From Lachnospiraceae bacterium (lineage in GTDB: Bacteria > Bacillota > Clostridia > Lachnospirales > Lachnospiraceae): a stretch of 64,000 bases of DNA. The stretch covers positions 62,001-126,000 of the forward strand of contig JAUNAJ010000003.1 of the NCBI GenBank assembly GCA_030527645.1, given 5' to 3'. A program made the position numbers and the translations under genes. The notes under the pieces were generated by a model. That model was not told where the DNA came from, did not search any database, and saw only the letters and a list, made by a program, of their open reading frames with translations. How positions within the stretch are numbered: the stretch's first letter is position 1; the number at the start of each line of letters is the position of its first letter. Shown in pieces: positions 25,358 through 34,517 of this stretch.

Positions 25358-27049
25358 TTAATTCAGAGTCCAATCCTTCAGATTGCAGATGACCGGGCTT
25401 CCGTGTCCGTGCGGATGCGGGATCTGTGTGTCTAAAGAGATATCCAGATTGTCATTGACAAAATAGCTGTGCTCAATATTTACAAGATACAGATACGGAT
25501 ACTCACTGTCACCAATTGCCTGTGCTTCTTTCCACGCTGCAATTGCATCCTCCTGGCTTGTAGCTGCAAATGCACGGTCAATGGCAGCATCGCACTCTTC
25601 GTTGCTGTAACCGGTTACATTGGCATACTGTGCCTCCAGGAACATCTCTGAATCATAGGTCTGATAGATAACAGTAGGACTGAACTGTCCCCAGCCCCAT
25701 ACGATCGGTGTTTTGTTCTCCTCCTCTACTGCAACATCCCAGGACTCATTACGAACGGTAATTTCGATTCCCAGATCCTTTGCATTTTCAGCGAGAGCTG
25801 CTGCAAGTTTGTAACGATCCTCATCGCTTCCGGGAGCAATGATCTCAAAGGAGCAGGTCTGTCCGTCCTTCTCGCGGATTCCATCTTCATCCTCATCAAC
25901 CCAGCCGGCATCCTCTAAGATCTTGACTGCTTCACTTACCTGATTGTCCTCATAATCATCGGTGGAGGCCCATACAAGATTATCTGTAAAGTTTACAGCC
26001 GGTTTTCCCTCTCCATTGAAGGCATTGTCAATGATCTGCTGACGGTCGATGCCGATTGCAAGAGCATGGCGTACAGCAATATCCGAGGTTACTGCATTAC
26101 CCACTTCATATTCGTTGCCCTGACTGTCAGACATGGTCTGCGGCGTAAGTGTAGGAAGTGAGATGTTTCGAACATCCATGGTCTCCAGTTTATTAAGGGT
26201 CATTCCCGGAATTTCCTCGTTAATATAGGTAGAGCTTACCATAACTACATCCATCTGACCGGAAACTGCATTGGAATAGGCAGTATCCTGGTCCATAGAG
26301 ATGATATTTACCTGTTCGATATCCGGTGTTCCGTCCCAGTAGTTTTCATTTACCTGAAGGATGATCTGCTGATTTGCATCGTACTGTGCAACGGTATAGG
26401 CACCGGTTCCGATCGGAGCTGTATTGAAGCTTTCGCTGTCATAAGCATCGCTTGGAACGATCTGAAGCATTGCTGTTGTATCCAGGAACGGCGAATATGC
26501 CTCCTTCAAAGTGAATACGACTGTATCGTCTCCATCCGCCTCTACAGACTTCAGACGAGTCAGATCCACATTCTCATTGTCTGCCTGATTCTCCATTACC
26601 TGCTGGTAGGTGAATACTACATCCTCTGCTGTAAAATCGGAGCCGTCACTGAACCGAATTCCCTCTTTCAGCTTAAAGGTATAGGTCAGCGCGTCATCAC
26701 TGATCTCCCAGCTGTCCGCAAGTCTTCCTACATACTCAGAGTCAGGGTTTACCTCCAGCAGAGCCTCGTTTACGAATGAATATCCGTAACTCATAAAGCC
26801 TTTCACCGGATCCATGCTCTCATCAAAGATTGTACCTCCAATGTAAACATTGATGCTTTCATTGGCATCGTCTGACTCTGCAGCTTCTTCTGTAGTTTCT
26901 TCGGCTGCTTCTGCAGTCTCTGATTCCGATGTTTCTGAAGCTGCAGTTTCTCCGGTTGACTCAGCAGTGGAGCCGCTTTCTCCGCAGGCAGCCAGAGACA
27001 GACCCATCGAAAGGGCAAGAGCCAGTGCAAGTACTGTTTTTCTTTTCAT
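25358..27049 (-). CDS. Peptide/nickel-type ABC transporter binding lipoprotein
   Basis: A 563-residue family 5 extracellular binding protein. The start at 27049 (MKRKTVLALALALSMG) follows AAAGGAGAAG. The lipobox is LSLAAC, and an acidic Glu/Ser/Ala linker of about 50 residues follows. SBP_bac_5 segments include LADSWEISDDALTYTFKL, GIRFSDGSDFTAEDVVFTY and IGTGAYTV. The C-terminus HPHGHG (545-550) is rich in potential metal ligands and recalls nickel-binding members, but peptide binding remains possible. It leads the operon. A terminator-like hairpin and a repeat-B stem loop lie upstream. Confidence 0.87.
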   Translation of the reverse strand: MKRKTVLALALALSMGLSLAACGESGSTAESTGETAASETSESETAEAAEETTEEAAESDDANESINVYIGGTIFDESMDPVKGFMSYGYSFVNEALLEVNPDSEYVGRLADSWEISDDALTYTFKLKEGIRFSDGSDFTAEDVVFTYQQVMENQADNENVDLTRLKSVEADGDDTVVFTLKEAYSPFLDTTAMLQIVPSDAYDSESFNTAPIGTGAYTVAQYDANQQIILQVNENYWDGTPDIEQVNIISMDQDTAYSNAVSGQMDVVMVSSTYINEEIPGMTLNKLETMDVRNISLPTLTPQTMSDSQGNEYEVGNAVTSDIAVRHALAIGIDRQQIIDNAFNGEGKPAVNFTDNLVWASTDDYEDNQVSEAVKILEDAGWVDEDEDGIREKDGQTCSFEIIAPGSDEDRYKLAAALAENAKDLGIEITVRNESWDVAVEEENKTPIVWGWGQFSPTVIYQTYDSEMFLEAQYANVTGYSNEECDAAIDRAFAATSQEDAIAAWKEAQAIGDSEYPYLYLVNIEHSYFVNDNLDISLDTQIPHPHGHGSPVICNLKDWTLN

Positions 27050-27140
27050 ATTCTTCTCCTTTTTCAATGAATACTTTCATGGAAAATGCATACAGTTCCT
27101 TTTTTTACGAAGCTTTCTGCGATCTTCCATCTAAAAATTT

Positions 27141-27181
27141 TAACTATTCAGAATCTGTATTCACATGACTCTGAATAGTTG
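27141..27181. repeat. Dispersed repeat B, short copy (stem-loop)
   Basis: AACTATTCAGA (27142-27152) and TCTGAATAGTT (27170-27180) are perfect 11-bp inverted arms. They match the ends of the longer element at 54601-54684. The element lies about 95 bases upstream of the binding-protein gene. Confidence 0.65.
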
Positions 27182-27304
27182 TTTTAATTATACAAAAAAA
27201 ACAAACAATTACCTACCCCCCGGAGGGATATTAGCAATACCGATTACCGTTCAGGTGATTCCAAATCTGACACACATAGGTTCAGGCCTATGCTGACACC
27301 TGTA

Positions 27305-27363
27305 AGAACAAGGGGCTGCCGCAAAAGCGTCAAATTAACGCATTTGCGGCAGCCCCTTGTTCT
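27305..27363 (-). terminator. Very strong stem-loop terminator
   Basis: The arms at 27305-27325 and 27343-27363 are perfectly complementary over 21 bp (AGAACAAGGGGCTGCC core), with a small AGCG/CGCA pairing inside. It ends the metallophosphatase gene. Confidence 0.8.
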
Positions 27364-27398
27364 ATTTCTACTGCTCTTCCGTTTCAGCATCGTGTTTT

Positions 27399-27944
27399 TC
27401 AACTGACGCGAAATTCTCTTACAATCTCTCCATCCAGATCTTTCCACAGAAAGGTTCCGTTCTCGATGGTCATATACCCGTGGTGAGAGTTTTCCTTCGG
27501 AATAGATACTGAGCCGGGATTCATACAGATATAGTCCTCATGTACATTGCAGACGGGCACATGGGTGTGTCCATGCAGCAGGATGCTTCCCTTCGGCATG
27601 GGGAAACGGTTCTTCTCGTTGTAAACATGGCCGTGAGTGGCAAAGATTGTAGTGCCGCCCCACTCCAGGACACAGTAGTCAGCCATGATCGGGAAATCCA
27701 GCACCATCTGGTCTACCTCGCCGTCACAGTTTCCCCGAACACAGAGAAAATCCTCCTTCCTCTCATTCAAAAGAGCAATGACAGCCTTTGGATCATATTC
27801 CTTCGGCAGATCATTCCTGGGTCCGTGATACAGCACATCACCCAGAAACAGAAAGCGGTCCGCCTGCTCTCTGTCATAGGCCTCCAGCAGTTTCCTGCAG
27901 TAATATTCTGATCCATGCAGATCGGATGCAACAAATAATTTCAT
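27399..27944 (-). CDS. YfcE/MJ0936-type metallophosphodiesterase
   Basis: A 181-residue calcineurin-like phosphoesterase. The start at 27944 (MKLFVASDLHGSEYY) follows AAGGAGAAAG; the longer frame adds ten unlikely residues. Metal-site motifs are SDLHGS, FLGDVLYHGPRND, VRGNCDGEVDQ, THGHVYNE and LHGHTHVP. The family hydrolyses phosphodiesters in the cytoplasm; the true substrate is usually unknown. A second, shorter paralogue is at 35045. It is monocistronic. Confidence 0.9.
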   Translation of the reverse strand: MKLFVASDLHGSEYYCRKLLEAYDREQADRFLFLGDVLYHGPRNDLPKEYDPKAVIALLNERKEDFLCVRGNCDGEVDQMVLDFPIMADYCVLEWGGTTIFATHGHVYNEKNRFPMPKGSILLHGHTHVPVCNVHEDYICMNPGSVSIPKENSHHGYMTIENGTFLWKDLDGEIVREFRVS

Positions 27945-28048
27945 ACGCTTTCTCCTTATCAAATCATTCTCCAAATCCTTAAAAAATTACTGAATACATT
28001 ATACCTGTCTTTCAGAAAATTTCCTATCTATTTCTTTGTTGGTTTTCC

Positions 28049-28077
28049 TTGACGTATCGAACACGCATTCGTATACT
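28049..28077 (+). promoter_or_regulatory. Promoter with LexA-like box, leaderless ImmA start
   Basis: TTGACG (28049-28054) and TATACT (28072-28077) are spaced by 17 bases. The spacer contains CGAACACGCATTCG (28058-28071), one arm base away from the clostridial/Bacillus SOS box GAAC-N4-GTTC. The ATG at 28084 lies six bases beyond the -10, so transcription probably starts at the start codon. Confidence 0.6.
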
Positions 28078-28083
28078 GAGTGT

Positions 28084-28848
28084 ATGAATCTACCATACTA
28101 TAAACTGACACCGGAGGGCGTACCTGTCCTCTCTTCTGAACAGATCAACAGGATCACGGATCAGCTGGTGCGGGAGCTACAGCCGGAATTATATTATTCT
28201 CAAATTGACGCAGTCAGTCTGTCCCTCGTAATGAAGCATTTAAGCGGCTGGCATTTTGCAGGGCGCTATCTTTCTAAAAGCGGCAGCCTTCTCGGTCTTG
28301 CCTGCTTTCAGGGCGGAACCATGCCGATCACGGACGAAACAAGAACTGCCACGGATACGCTGGCGGTTCCTCCCCGCTCCATCCTTGTGGACAGAAGGTT
28401 GTTTCAGAAGGAATATGAGCGGATGTTCCGCTTCACGCTGGCTCATGAAATCGGCCACGCCCTGCTGCATGAGCACTTTGCTTCCTCTTCCGCCAATATG
28501 CAGGCGTATCAGGAGCAGGGGAATCAGCGCCGTCTGGAGGATACGGCGGAGCGATTCGGCATTCGGGAAAAGAAGGAGCTGAACACTGCCTACGACTGGA
28601 TCGAATGGCAGGCCAATGCCTTTGCCTCCTCCCTTCTCATGCCCAAAACACTGATTCGACAGACCAGAAATCTTGTATTTTCCGAAAGAATTCCTTACAT
28701 GGAATTCCTCAATGAGCTTTGTATTACTGTGACGGATGTATTTAAGGTGTCACACACGGCAGCTTTCTACCGATTAAAGGAACTGGATATTGCGCCGGAG
28801 GACAGCCATATTCTTCCAAACGGAGTAATTGCCGAAAAGGGACTGTAA
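28084..28848 (+). CDS. ImmA/IrrE-type zinc peptidase domain protein
   Basis: A 254-residue cytoplasmic protein with no helix-turn-helix of its own. The zinc motif HEIGHALLHEHF lies at 121-132, and the family segment DWIEWQANAFASSLLMP carries the third ligand region. ImmA/IrrE peptidases cleave regulators, often repressors of mobile elements or stress genes. The start is ATG 28084; the upstream TTG is not credible, because it lies before the promoter. It shares an operon with the UvrD-like helicase two bases downstream, which suggests a DNA-damage role rather than a mobile element. No repressor gene is adjacent. Confidence 0.85.
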   Translation: MNLPYYKLTPEGVPVLSSEQINRITDQLVRELQPELYYSQIDAVSLSLVMKHLSGWHFAGRYLSKSGSLLGLACFQGGTMPITDETRTATDTLAVPPRSILVDRRLFQKEYERMFRFTLAHEIGHALLHEHFASSSANMQAYQEQGNQRRLEDTAERFGIREKKELNTAYDWIEWQANAFASSLLMPKTLIRQTRNLVFSERIPYMEFLNELCITVTDVFKVSHTAAFYRLKELDIAPEDSHILPNGVIAEKGL

Positions 28849-28850
28849 AA

Positions 28851-31013
28851 ATGAATGATTATACCGATGAACTATTATCTGATCTGAACGAAGCCCAGCT
28901 GGAGGCAGCATCCACTACCGAGGGCTATGTCCGGGTCATTGCAGGAGCCGGATCAGGAAAGACCCGGGCCCTGACTCACCGCTTTGCCTACCTGGTCAAT
29001 GAGCTGGGTATCCTGCCGGGACACATTCTCTGTGTCACCTTTACCAACAAATCAGCTAACGAGATGCGCCAGAGGATCCACCTTCTAACCGGTGACAATG
29101 ATACCGGATACATCTCCACCTTCCACGGCTTCTGTGTCAACATCCTGCAGGAGGATTCCCACGCTGTGCAGTACCCGAAATCCTTCCTTGTGCTGGATAA
29201 CAGCGATATCAACGATATGCTGAAGATCATCTACGAGGAGCGGGGATTGTCTCTGCGGGACATGACCTTCAGCAAGGCAAGGGATATGATTGAGATCCGA
29301 AAGCTGAAGACCGATCCGGAGTACTACCGGGACATGATCCATATGGATCTTAGCGTGCTGCGGGAAAAATACCTGCAGGCGGAGGAACCCATGGACATTA
29401 TTTTCTATGGCTACCTCTACCAGGAGAAAAAGGCCTTTGCCCTGGATTACAATGATCTGATCAAGTTTTCACTATATATTTTTGAAACAAATGAAGAAAT
29501 CCGGCTGAAATGGCAGAAGCGGCTGGAATATATCATGATCGATGAGTTTCAGGATATCGACCCTCTGCAGGTCGAGCTGATGGAGGTATTGTCTGCCTAT
29601 CATAAGAATCTGTTCGTGGTAGGCGATCCGGATCAGACCATCTACACCTGGCGCGGAGCGAATGTAAAGTACCTGATGGAATTTGATCAGGTATTCTCCG
29701 GCACCAAAACGATCCTGATGATGCAGAACTACCGATCCACTCCGCAGATCCTGGCAGCAGTCAATTCTCTGATCGACAAGAACGAATACCGGATCAAAAA
29801 AGATCTTCTCCCGGTTCTGCCGGATGGTGAGAAGCCGCTCTGTCATCACGGAAAAAATACTGCGGAGGAGGCGGAATGGATCGGGAAGAAGATTCTGGAG
29901 CTGAATAAAGAATTGGCTGTTCCTCTGAAGGATATAACGGTGCTGTACCGTGCCCATTATGTGACCCGGCCTCTGGAAGAGGTGTTTATGAAGGAAAAGA
30001 TCCCCTACACCATCTACAGCGGCGTACAGTTTTTTGAACGGATGGAAATCAAGGATGCCCTGAGCTATCTTCGCATGGCAGCCTTTCAGGACGATCTGTC
30101 CTTCCGCCGGGTGGTAAACACACCAAAGAGGAACATCGGCCGCCGCAGAATGAGTTTTCTGGAGGAATACGCAGAATCCCACGGGATCTCTCTTTACACC
30201 GCTCTGCAGCAAAATCTCGAGGAGGAGTTCTTCAGGGGAACCGGAGCGGCAGAATTTACAGAGCTGATCGACCACTTCACCTCCATCAGCGGCAGTTTTC
30301 CCATTACGGATCTCCTTTCCATGATCCTGAATGCATCCGGCTATGAAAAAGCCCTGCGTACAGAGGGCTCACAGGAACGGCTGGACAATCTGGCAGAGCT
30401 TAAGCAGAGCATATATGAATACGAGATCAGCTGCGGAGAAGAGGCCGGTCTTGCCGATTATCTCCGTCATGTGGCTCTGTATACCAATCAGGATGCCCAG
30501 CAGCCCGGCGATAAGGTAAAGCTGATGACCGTCCATGCTTCCAAGGGTCTGGAGTTCCCCAATGTTTTTCTGTGCGGATTGAATGAGGGTGTGTTTCCCT
30601 CCGGAAAGGTAAAGGATCAGAAGGGTATGGAGGAGGAGCGCCGTCTTGCCTTTGTTGCACTGACCCGTGCTGAACAGCGGCTGTTCCTTACAGAAGCAAT
30701 GGGACGGAACTTCGATGGATCACCGAGATATCCTTCCCGCTTTCTGTTGGATATCGAGGAACACCTTCTGGATCACACCGAGCCGCTGGATGAACGGCTG
30801 ATCCGGGAGACCAGAAGCTATATCAGAATCCAGAAGAATAGCAGCATTCCTTCAGAGGAGCAGTTTGCAGCGGGACAGCGTGTCCGGCACAAGGTCTTCG
30901 GCGAAGGTAAGATTCTAAAAGCAGACCCGGAGAGTCAGGCCTATACCATCCTCTTTGATAAACTGGGAACAGAACGTGAGGTGTCCTTCCGGGCTAAGCT
31001 TGAAAAGCTTTGA
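28851..31013 (+). CDS. UvrD/PcrA-like superfamily 1 DNA helicase
   Basis: A 720-residue 3'-5' helicase. Motif I is AGAGSGKT (31-38), Ia is VTFTNKSANEMRQR, II is IMIDEFQDIDPLQ, III is VVGDPDQTIYTWRGA, IV is LMMQNYRSTPQILA, V is LMTVHASKGLEFPNVFL and VI is RRLAFVALTRAEQRL. The C-terminus (GQRVRHKVFGEGKI and following) resembles the PcrA Tudor-like tail that contacts RNA polymerase. It could be the main PcrA or a second UvrD homologue; another copy may lie elsewhere. It is translationally linked to the ImmA-like gene. Confidence 0.92.
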   Translation: MNDYTDELLSDLNEAQLEAASTTEGYVRVIAGAGSGKTRALTHRFAYLVNELGILPGHILCVTFTNKSANEMRQRIHLLTGDNDTGYISTFHGFCVNILQEDSHAVQYPKSFLVLDNSDINDMLKIIYEERGLSLRDMTFSKARDMIEIRKLKTDPEYYRDMIHMDLSVLREKYLQAEEPMDIIFYGYLYQEKKAFALDYNDLIKFSLYIFETNEEIRLKWQKRLEYIMIDEFQDIDPLQVELMEVLSAYHKNLFVVGDPDQTIYTWRGANVKYLMEFDQVFSGTKTILMMQNYRSTPQILAAVNSLIDKNEYRIKKDLLPVLPDGEKPLCHHGKNTAEEAEWIGKKILELNKELAVPLKDITVLYRAHYVTRPLEEVFMKEKIPYTIYSGVQFFERMEIKDALSYLRMAAFQDDLSFRRVVNTPKRNIGRRRMSFLEEYAESHGISLYTALQQNLEEEFFRGTGAAEFTELIDHFTSISGSFPITDLLSMILNASGYEKALRTEGSQERLDNLAELKQSIYEYEISCGEEAGLADYLRHVALYTNQDAQQPGDKVKLMTVHASKGLEFPNVFLCGLNEGVFPSGKVKDQKGMEEERRLAFVALTRAEQRLFLTEAMGRNFDGSPRYPSRFLLDIEEHLLDHTEPLDERLIRETRSYIRIQKNSSIPSEEQFAAGQRVRHKVFGEGKILKADPESQAYTILFDKLGTEREVSFRAKLEKL

Positions 31014-31026
31014 GCATAAATAAAGC

Positions 31027-31053
31027 ACAGGCAGCGCAATATGCGCTGCCTGT
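31027..31053 (+). terminator. Rho-independent terminator
   Basis: The arms ACAGGCAGCGCA and TGCGCTGCCTGT form a 12-bp perfect stem with a short loop, followed by ACTTTTC. It ends the ImmA-helicase operon. Confidence 0.8.
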
Positions 31054-31159
31054 ACTTTTCTGCTTATCCTGTTCATCCTTACATTCAATCTGCGCCTGCG
31101 GATTCAGCTGCTCAAGGGTGCGAATTTAAACAGGATCCTGCGGCAGACTATGAAACAGC

Positions 31160-31651
31160 TTACAGTTCACGGAAACATTTTTCAATATAGTACTTCTGTA
31201 CAATAGCGATAATAATGTTCCGGATCAGATCCTGATAGGCATCCGCCGGCTGTGATTCGTACTCTTCCTCGCAGAAAATACTTCTCAGCGTTTTCATGAA
31301 GGAGGAGCGAAATAATTCATAAGCCTCATCTGCCTCATATTTCTCCTGTCGCATGTTAAGAAGAGTCTGAATGTTATCAAGCGAAACGATGGGCTTTGCG
31401 AGAACGATAAACAGGAAACTTGCAATCTGATCACGGTAATACTGCTTCTTTACTGCATTTGGAACCAGATGCATCTTCACATAATTACTGATCATAGTAT
31501 CGGTTACGGTAATATCGAACCATGGCTGAAGCGTTTCATTGATATACTTTACCACCTGCTTCAGATACAGACCCACATCCGGAATCTCATTATATTTAGG
31601 AAGGTCAAATTCCCGGATATCTCTTTTTTCTTCCATTTGAACAATGCTCAT
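31160..31651 (-). CDS. DUF1836 protein, probable transcriptional regulator
   Basis: A 163-residue DUF1836 protein, a family whose N-terminal part resembles a MerR-like helix-turn-helix. Segments characteristic of it are VTDTMISNYVKMHLVPNAVKKQYYRDQIASFL and a C-terminal helical half. The start at 31651 is set by AAAGGAGG; a later Met at 31636 is less likely. It is divergent from hlyIII, and the space between holds two copies of a 17-bp palindrome around a promoter, so it may regulate hlyIII and itself. That is inference. Confidence 0.8.
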   Translation of the reverse strand: MSIVQMEEKRDIREFDLPKYNEIPDVGLYLKQVVKYINETLQPWFDITVTDTMISNYVKMHLVPNAVKKQYYRDQIASFLFIVLAKPIVSLDNIQTLLNMRQEKYEADEAYELFRSSFMKTLRSIFCEEEYESQPADAYQDLIRNIIIAIVQKYYIEKCFREL

Positions 31652-31758
31652 ATATACCTCCTTTTCTATTTATCTCAGTCGAGAAGACTCCCTCCTCTGC
31701 AGACGTATAGAAATAGATTTTTCCCTGCACATCGATTTTAGCAATAACAAAAATATAT

Positions 31759-31826
31759 CGGTTATCAAATAACCGTTGACAAGTTTGCCGGCACAGCTTA
31801 ATATATAATCAGTTATTGAATAACCG
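31759..31826 (+). promoter_or_regulatory. hlyIII promoter between two palindromic operators
   Basis: TTGACA (31776-31781) and TAATAT (31799-31804) are spaced by 17 bases. The palindromes CGGTTATCAAATAACCG (31759-31775) and CAGTTATTGAATAACCG (31810-31826) flank it. Their centres are 51 bp apart, close to five helical turns, so bound dimers could face the same side. Confidence 0.7.
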
Positions 31827-31894
31827 ATGCAAATATGATACTGCATAATCAATTGATATACAAGAAGAAATTAAGAAAACAGGAGGAAAAAGCA

Positions 31895-32689
31895 ATGAGT
31901 GCATCATTCACACATTCTAAAATCGGAGCTTCATCTGGTCATCTTATTGAAAACGAGTCACTGAACAATGCGGTGAATTCTGTTATGAATACGGCAAAGG
32001 ATCAGTTAAAGGGCTGCGCTGATACCTATCGTGGAGCAGTATCACTATTCTCTCCGAAGGATCCGATCAGTGCACTGACCCACTTTATTGGCTTCTGGCT
32101 GTCTATTATCGGAATGCCGCTCCTTCTTGTAAGGGCTGCAGTGTCTGACACGGTCTTCTCTACAGCTCAGCTGCTGAGTCTTGCAGTCTTTATGCTGAGC
32201 ATGATCCTGCTCTATGGCGCCAGCACCTCCTATCACACCTTCCGCCTCTCTCCGAAAGGAAACAAGGTTCTGAAAAAGATCGATCACATGATGATCTGCG
32301 TCCTGATCGCAGGCTCCTACACTCCTGTATGTGCCGTTATCCTGAAGAACAGTCTGGGGTTGAAGCTGCTGATTGCAATTTGGGTTCTTGCCGCTGCAGG
32401 CATTCTGTTCAAGGCTTTCTGGGTGACCTGTCCCAAGTGGGTCTCATCACTGATCTATATCAGCATGGGATGGACAGCACTCTTCGTGATCGTTCCTCTC
32501 TTCCATCTGATGAGCGGACTCGAATTCGGCCTGCTGCTGGGCGGCGGAATTCTGTATACCATCGGTGGAGTGATCTATGCTCTGAGGATTTGCTTCAACG
32601 AAAAATTCACGGAGCATGAGCTGTTTCATATCTTTGTACTGTTAGGGTCCTTTTGCCATTATCTGATGATGTTTTCTTATGTAAGCTGA
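31895..32689 (+). CDS. Hemolysin III / YqfA-family seven-helix membrane protein
   Basis: A 264-residue protein of the HlyIII (PAQR) family. The start at 31895 follows AGGAGG. About 75 hydrophilic residues precede the membrane part, longer than typical. Then come seven helices with the family motifs LTHFIGFWLSIIG, YGASTSYHTF (first His-Ser), KIDHMMICVLIAGSYTP and a C-terminal ELFHIFVLLGSFCHYLMMF, whose His residues form the metal site in relatives. Bacterial function is poorly defined, with links to membrane fluidity. It is regulated by the divergent region described at 31759-31826. Confidence 0.9.
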   Translation: MSASFTHSKIGASSGHLIENESLNNAVNSVMNTAKDQLKGCADTYRGAVSLFSPKDPISALTHFIGFWLSIIGMPLLLVRAAVSDTVFSTAQLLSLAVFMLSMILLYGASTSYHTFRLSPKGNKVLKKIDHMMICVLIAGSYTPVCAVILKNSLGLKLLIAIWVLAAAGILFKAFWVTCPKWVSSLIYISMGWTALFVIVPLFHLMSGLEFGLLLGGGILYTIGGVIYALRICFNEKFTEHELFHIFVLLGSFCHYLMMFSYVS

Positions 32690-32709
32690 CAATTTACCTG
32701 CCAGAAACA

Positions 32710-32728
32710 GCTCGTTGTTCGCGCAAAC
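32710..32728. repeat. 19-bp repeat C, copy 1
   Basis: GCTCGTTGTTCGCGCAAAC occurs here and identically at 42475-42493. Here it is followed by a palindrome (GAGAAAC and GTTTCTC arms at 32732-32756) after hlyIII. Confidence 0.6.
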
Positions 32729-32763
32729 TATGAGAAACACGCTTTGCGAGTTTCTCAAGTTCG

Positions 32764-34410
32764 TTAACTGCAGTATTTTTCAATCACTTCTGTTAGTACC
32801 GGAAGGATCTGTTTCTTTCTGGAGAAGACCTCCTGCTGCACAGAATGCTCCTCTCCGGATACATTCGGAAAGGCTTCCGGTCCCCAGGGAGCCCTCTCGC
32901 CGCCAAACAGGAAGACACTTCCGTTTTCCAAAATGCTGGTGAGAGCCATAACGGAAAGATCCAGATTTTTCTTCGATGCAAATCGTTCCAGTGCATGCTG
33001 GATCTCTGCCATTCCCTGCACCGGATTTTTTGCAGAAGGAACAATGGCCTGGGAGATTGACACCTTCAGTCCGCAGATTTCAAATATTTTCATATCCATT
33101 TTGATCATATCAGCCGCGGACAGATCTGTCGTATCAGAGGCCGCAGTGAACAGCTCCTCTGCAAATTCATCAATTTCCAGATCTGCCATTGCTGCCAGGA
33201 TATTGGCAGTGACACGATCCTTTTCAGTAGTGGTAGGCGAATGGAAATTTAATGTATCCGAAAGGATCGCACCAAGAAGAAGACCCGCCATATTCTTGGG
33301 AACAGGGATCTGATTCTCCCGGAAGATCGTGGCAACCACGGTTGCTGTTGAACCGACGATCTCATTACGGAACTGCACCGGCTGTGTAGATGCAAAATCA
33401 TTGATCCTGTGGTGATCGATCACCTCAAGGATCCGCGCCTTTTCCACCGCCCGCACAGACTGGGAAAATTCATTGTGATCCACCAGGATGATCTGCTTGT
33501 TTACGGCGTGCATGATATGATATCGGGATACATAGCCCACCAGCTTCTGCTCCTCATCCACCACCGGATAGATGTGATATCTGCTCCGCATCATCTTTGC
33601 TCCTACATCCTCTGCCAGCTCGTGATTCGCAAAGGTAATGAGATCCTTCTTCATGATCTCCTTTACCGAGGGAGAAAAATAGATATAGCGGGAGGTATTC
33701 ATGCTGCCGTGACCGGAGATCAGTATGGGACAGTGATGCTTTTTTGCGATTTCAATCACAGCATCGGAAATTTTTTCTGTCCAGACCACGATCAGGGCAC
33801 CTGCACCCATCCGGATCACCTGCTTTAATGTTTCTTCATGATCCCCGCAGATAACGATCCGTCCCTTCACATCATAATTTCCCAGGTTTTTCGGATCCCG
33901 CATGGTAATGATGCTGACCTTTCCGTTCAGGCACATCTTCGGATCATCGTATACGATTTTTCCGTTGATGGTTTTGCAGAAATTTTTCAGAGGTGTCCGT
34001 TTCATAACCTCAATTGAGGAGGCAGTATCCCCCAGACCGATCTCCGCAATATCCGACTTGGTTACCAGCCCGATCAGATGTCCCTCCTCGTCGATGACGC
34101 CGCAGTAGGTATGCTTCTGCTCCTGCATCTGCTTCAGAGAATCTGAGATCGTGGTATCCGGTGTGATGTAGGTCAGGGGATCCATATCGATTTCCGACAG
34201 CTTTACCCGGGCATCGTTTAACAGCACCGGATCCTCAAAATCAAATTTGCGCAGCAGATACTTTGTCTCTGCATTCAGCTTTCCGAGTCTGCAGGGGACT
34301 GCAGGAATCCCCATGGATTTCTTAAAAAATGCATACGCGATCGCTGATGCAACTGAATCAGTATCCGGATGCTGGTGTCCGGTGATATAAACCGGTTCTT
34401 TCTTTTTCAT
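32764..34410 (-). CDS. CBS-domain manganese-dependent inorganic pyrophosphatase (DHH/DHHA2)
   Basis: A 548-residue family II pyrophosphatase that hydrolyses PPi to phosphate. The start at 34410 (MKKKEPVYITGHQHPDTDS) follows AAAGG, and the longer frame adds unlikely residues. The order is DHH N-terminus with metal-binding His-x-His-Pro-Asp-x-Asp, a CBS pair split by a DRTGG domain (ITPDTTISDSLK ... YHIYPVVDEE), DHH motifs (VDHNE, VIDHHRIND) and DHHA2 at the C-terminus. CBS-containing enzymes of this size are inhibited by AMP and activated by diadenosine polyphosphates in relatives. Confidence 0.92.
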   Translation of the reverse strand: MKKKEPVYITGHQHPDTDSVASAIAYAFFKKSMGIPAVPCRLGKLNAETKYLLRKFDFEDPVLLNDARVKLSEIDMDPLTYITPDTTISDSLKQMQEQKHTYCGVIDEEGHLIGLVTKSDIAEIGLGDTASSIEVMKRTPLKNFCKTINGKIVYDDPKMCLNGKVSIITMRDPKNLGNYDVKGRIVICGDHEETLKQVIRMGAGALIVVWTEKISDAVIEIAKKHHCPILISGHGSMNTSRYIYFSPSVKEIMKKDLITFANHELAEDVGAKMMRSRYHIYPVVDEEQKLVGYVSRYHIMHAVNKQIILVDHNEFSQSVRAVEKARILEVIDHHRINDFASTQPVQFRNEIVGSTATVVATIFRENQIPVPKNMAGLLLGAILSDTLNFHSPTTTEKDRVTANILAAMADLEIDEFAEELFTAASDTTDLSAADMIKMDMKIFEICGLKVSISQAIVPSAKNPVQGMAEIQHALERFASKKNLDLSVMALTSILENGSVFLFGGERAPWGPEAFPNVSGEEHSVQQEVFSRKKQILPVLTEVIEKYCS

Positions 34411-34517
34411 TACCTTTCCGCTCCCTTCACCACATTTGGGGCTCCGTCTCTGCAGGCTGTAAGTAAATCCGATCATTTCAGCGTGAGTCCCATCTCCTAC
34501 TGCGGTATTTTCCTTTA

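Noticed and set aside
28036-28083. Upstream TTG start of the ImmA-like gene
   Set aside because: It lies before the -35 and -10 elements, so it would not be in the transcript.
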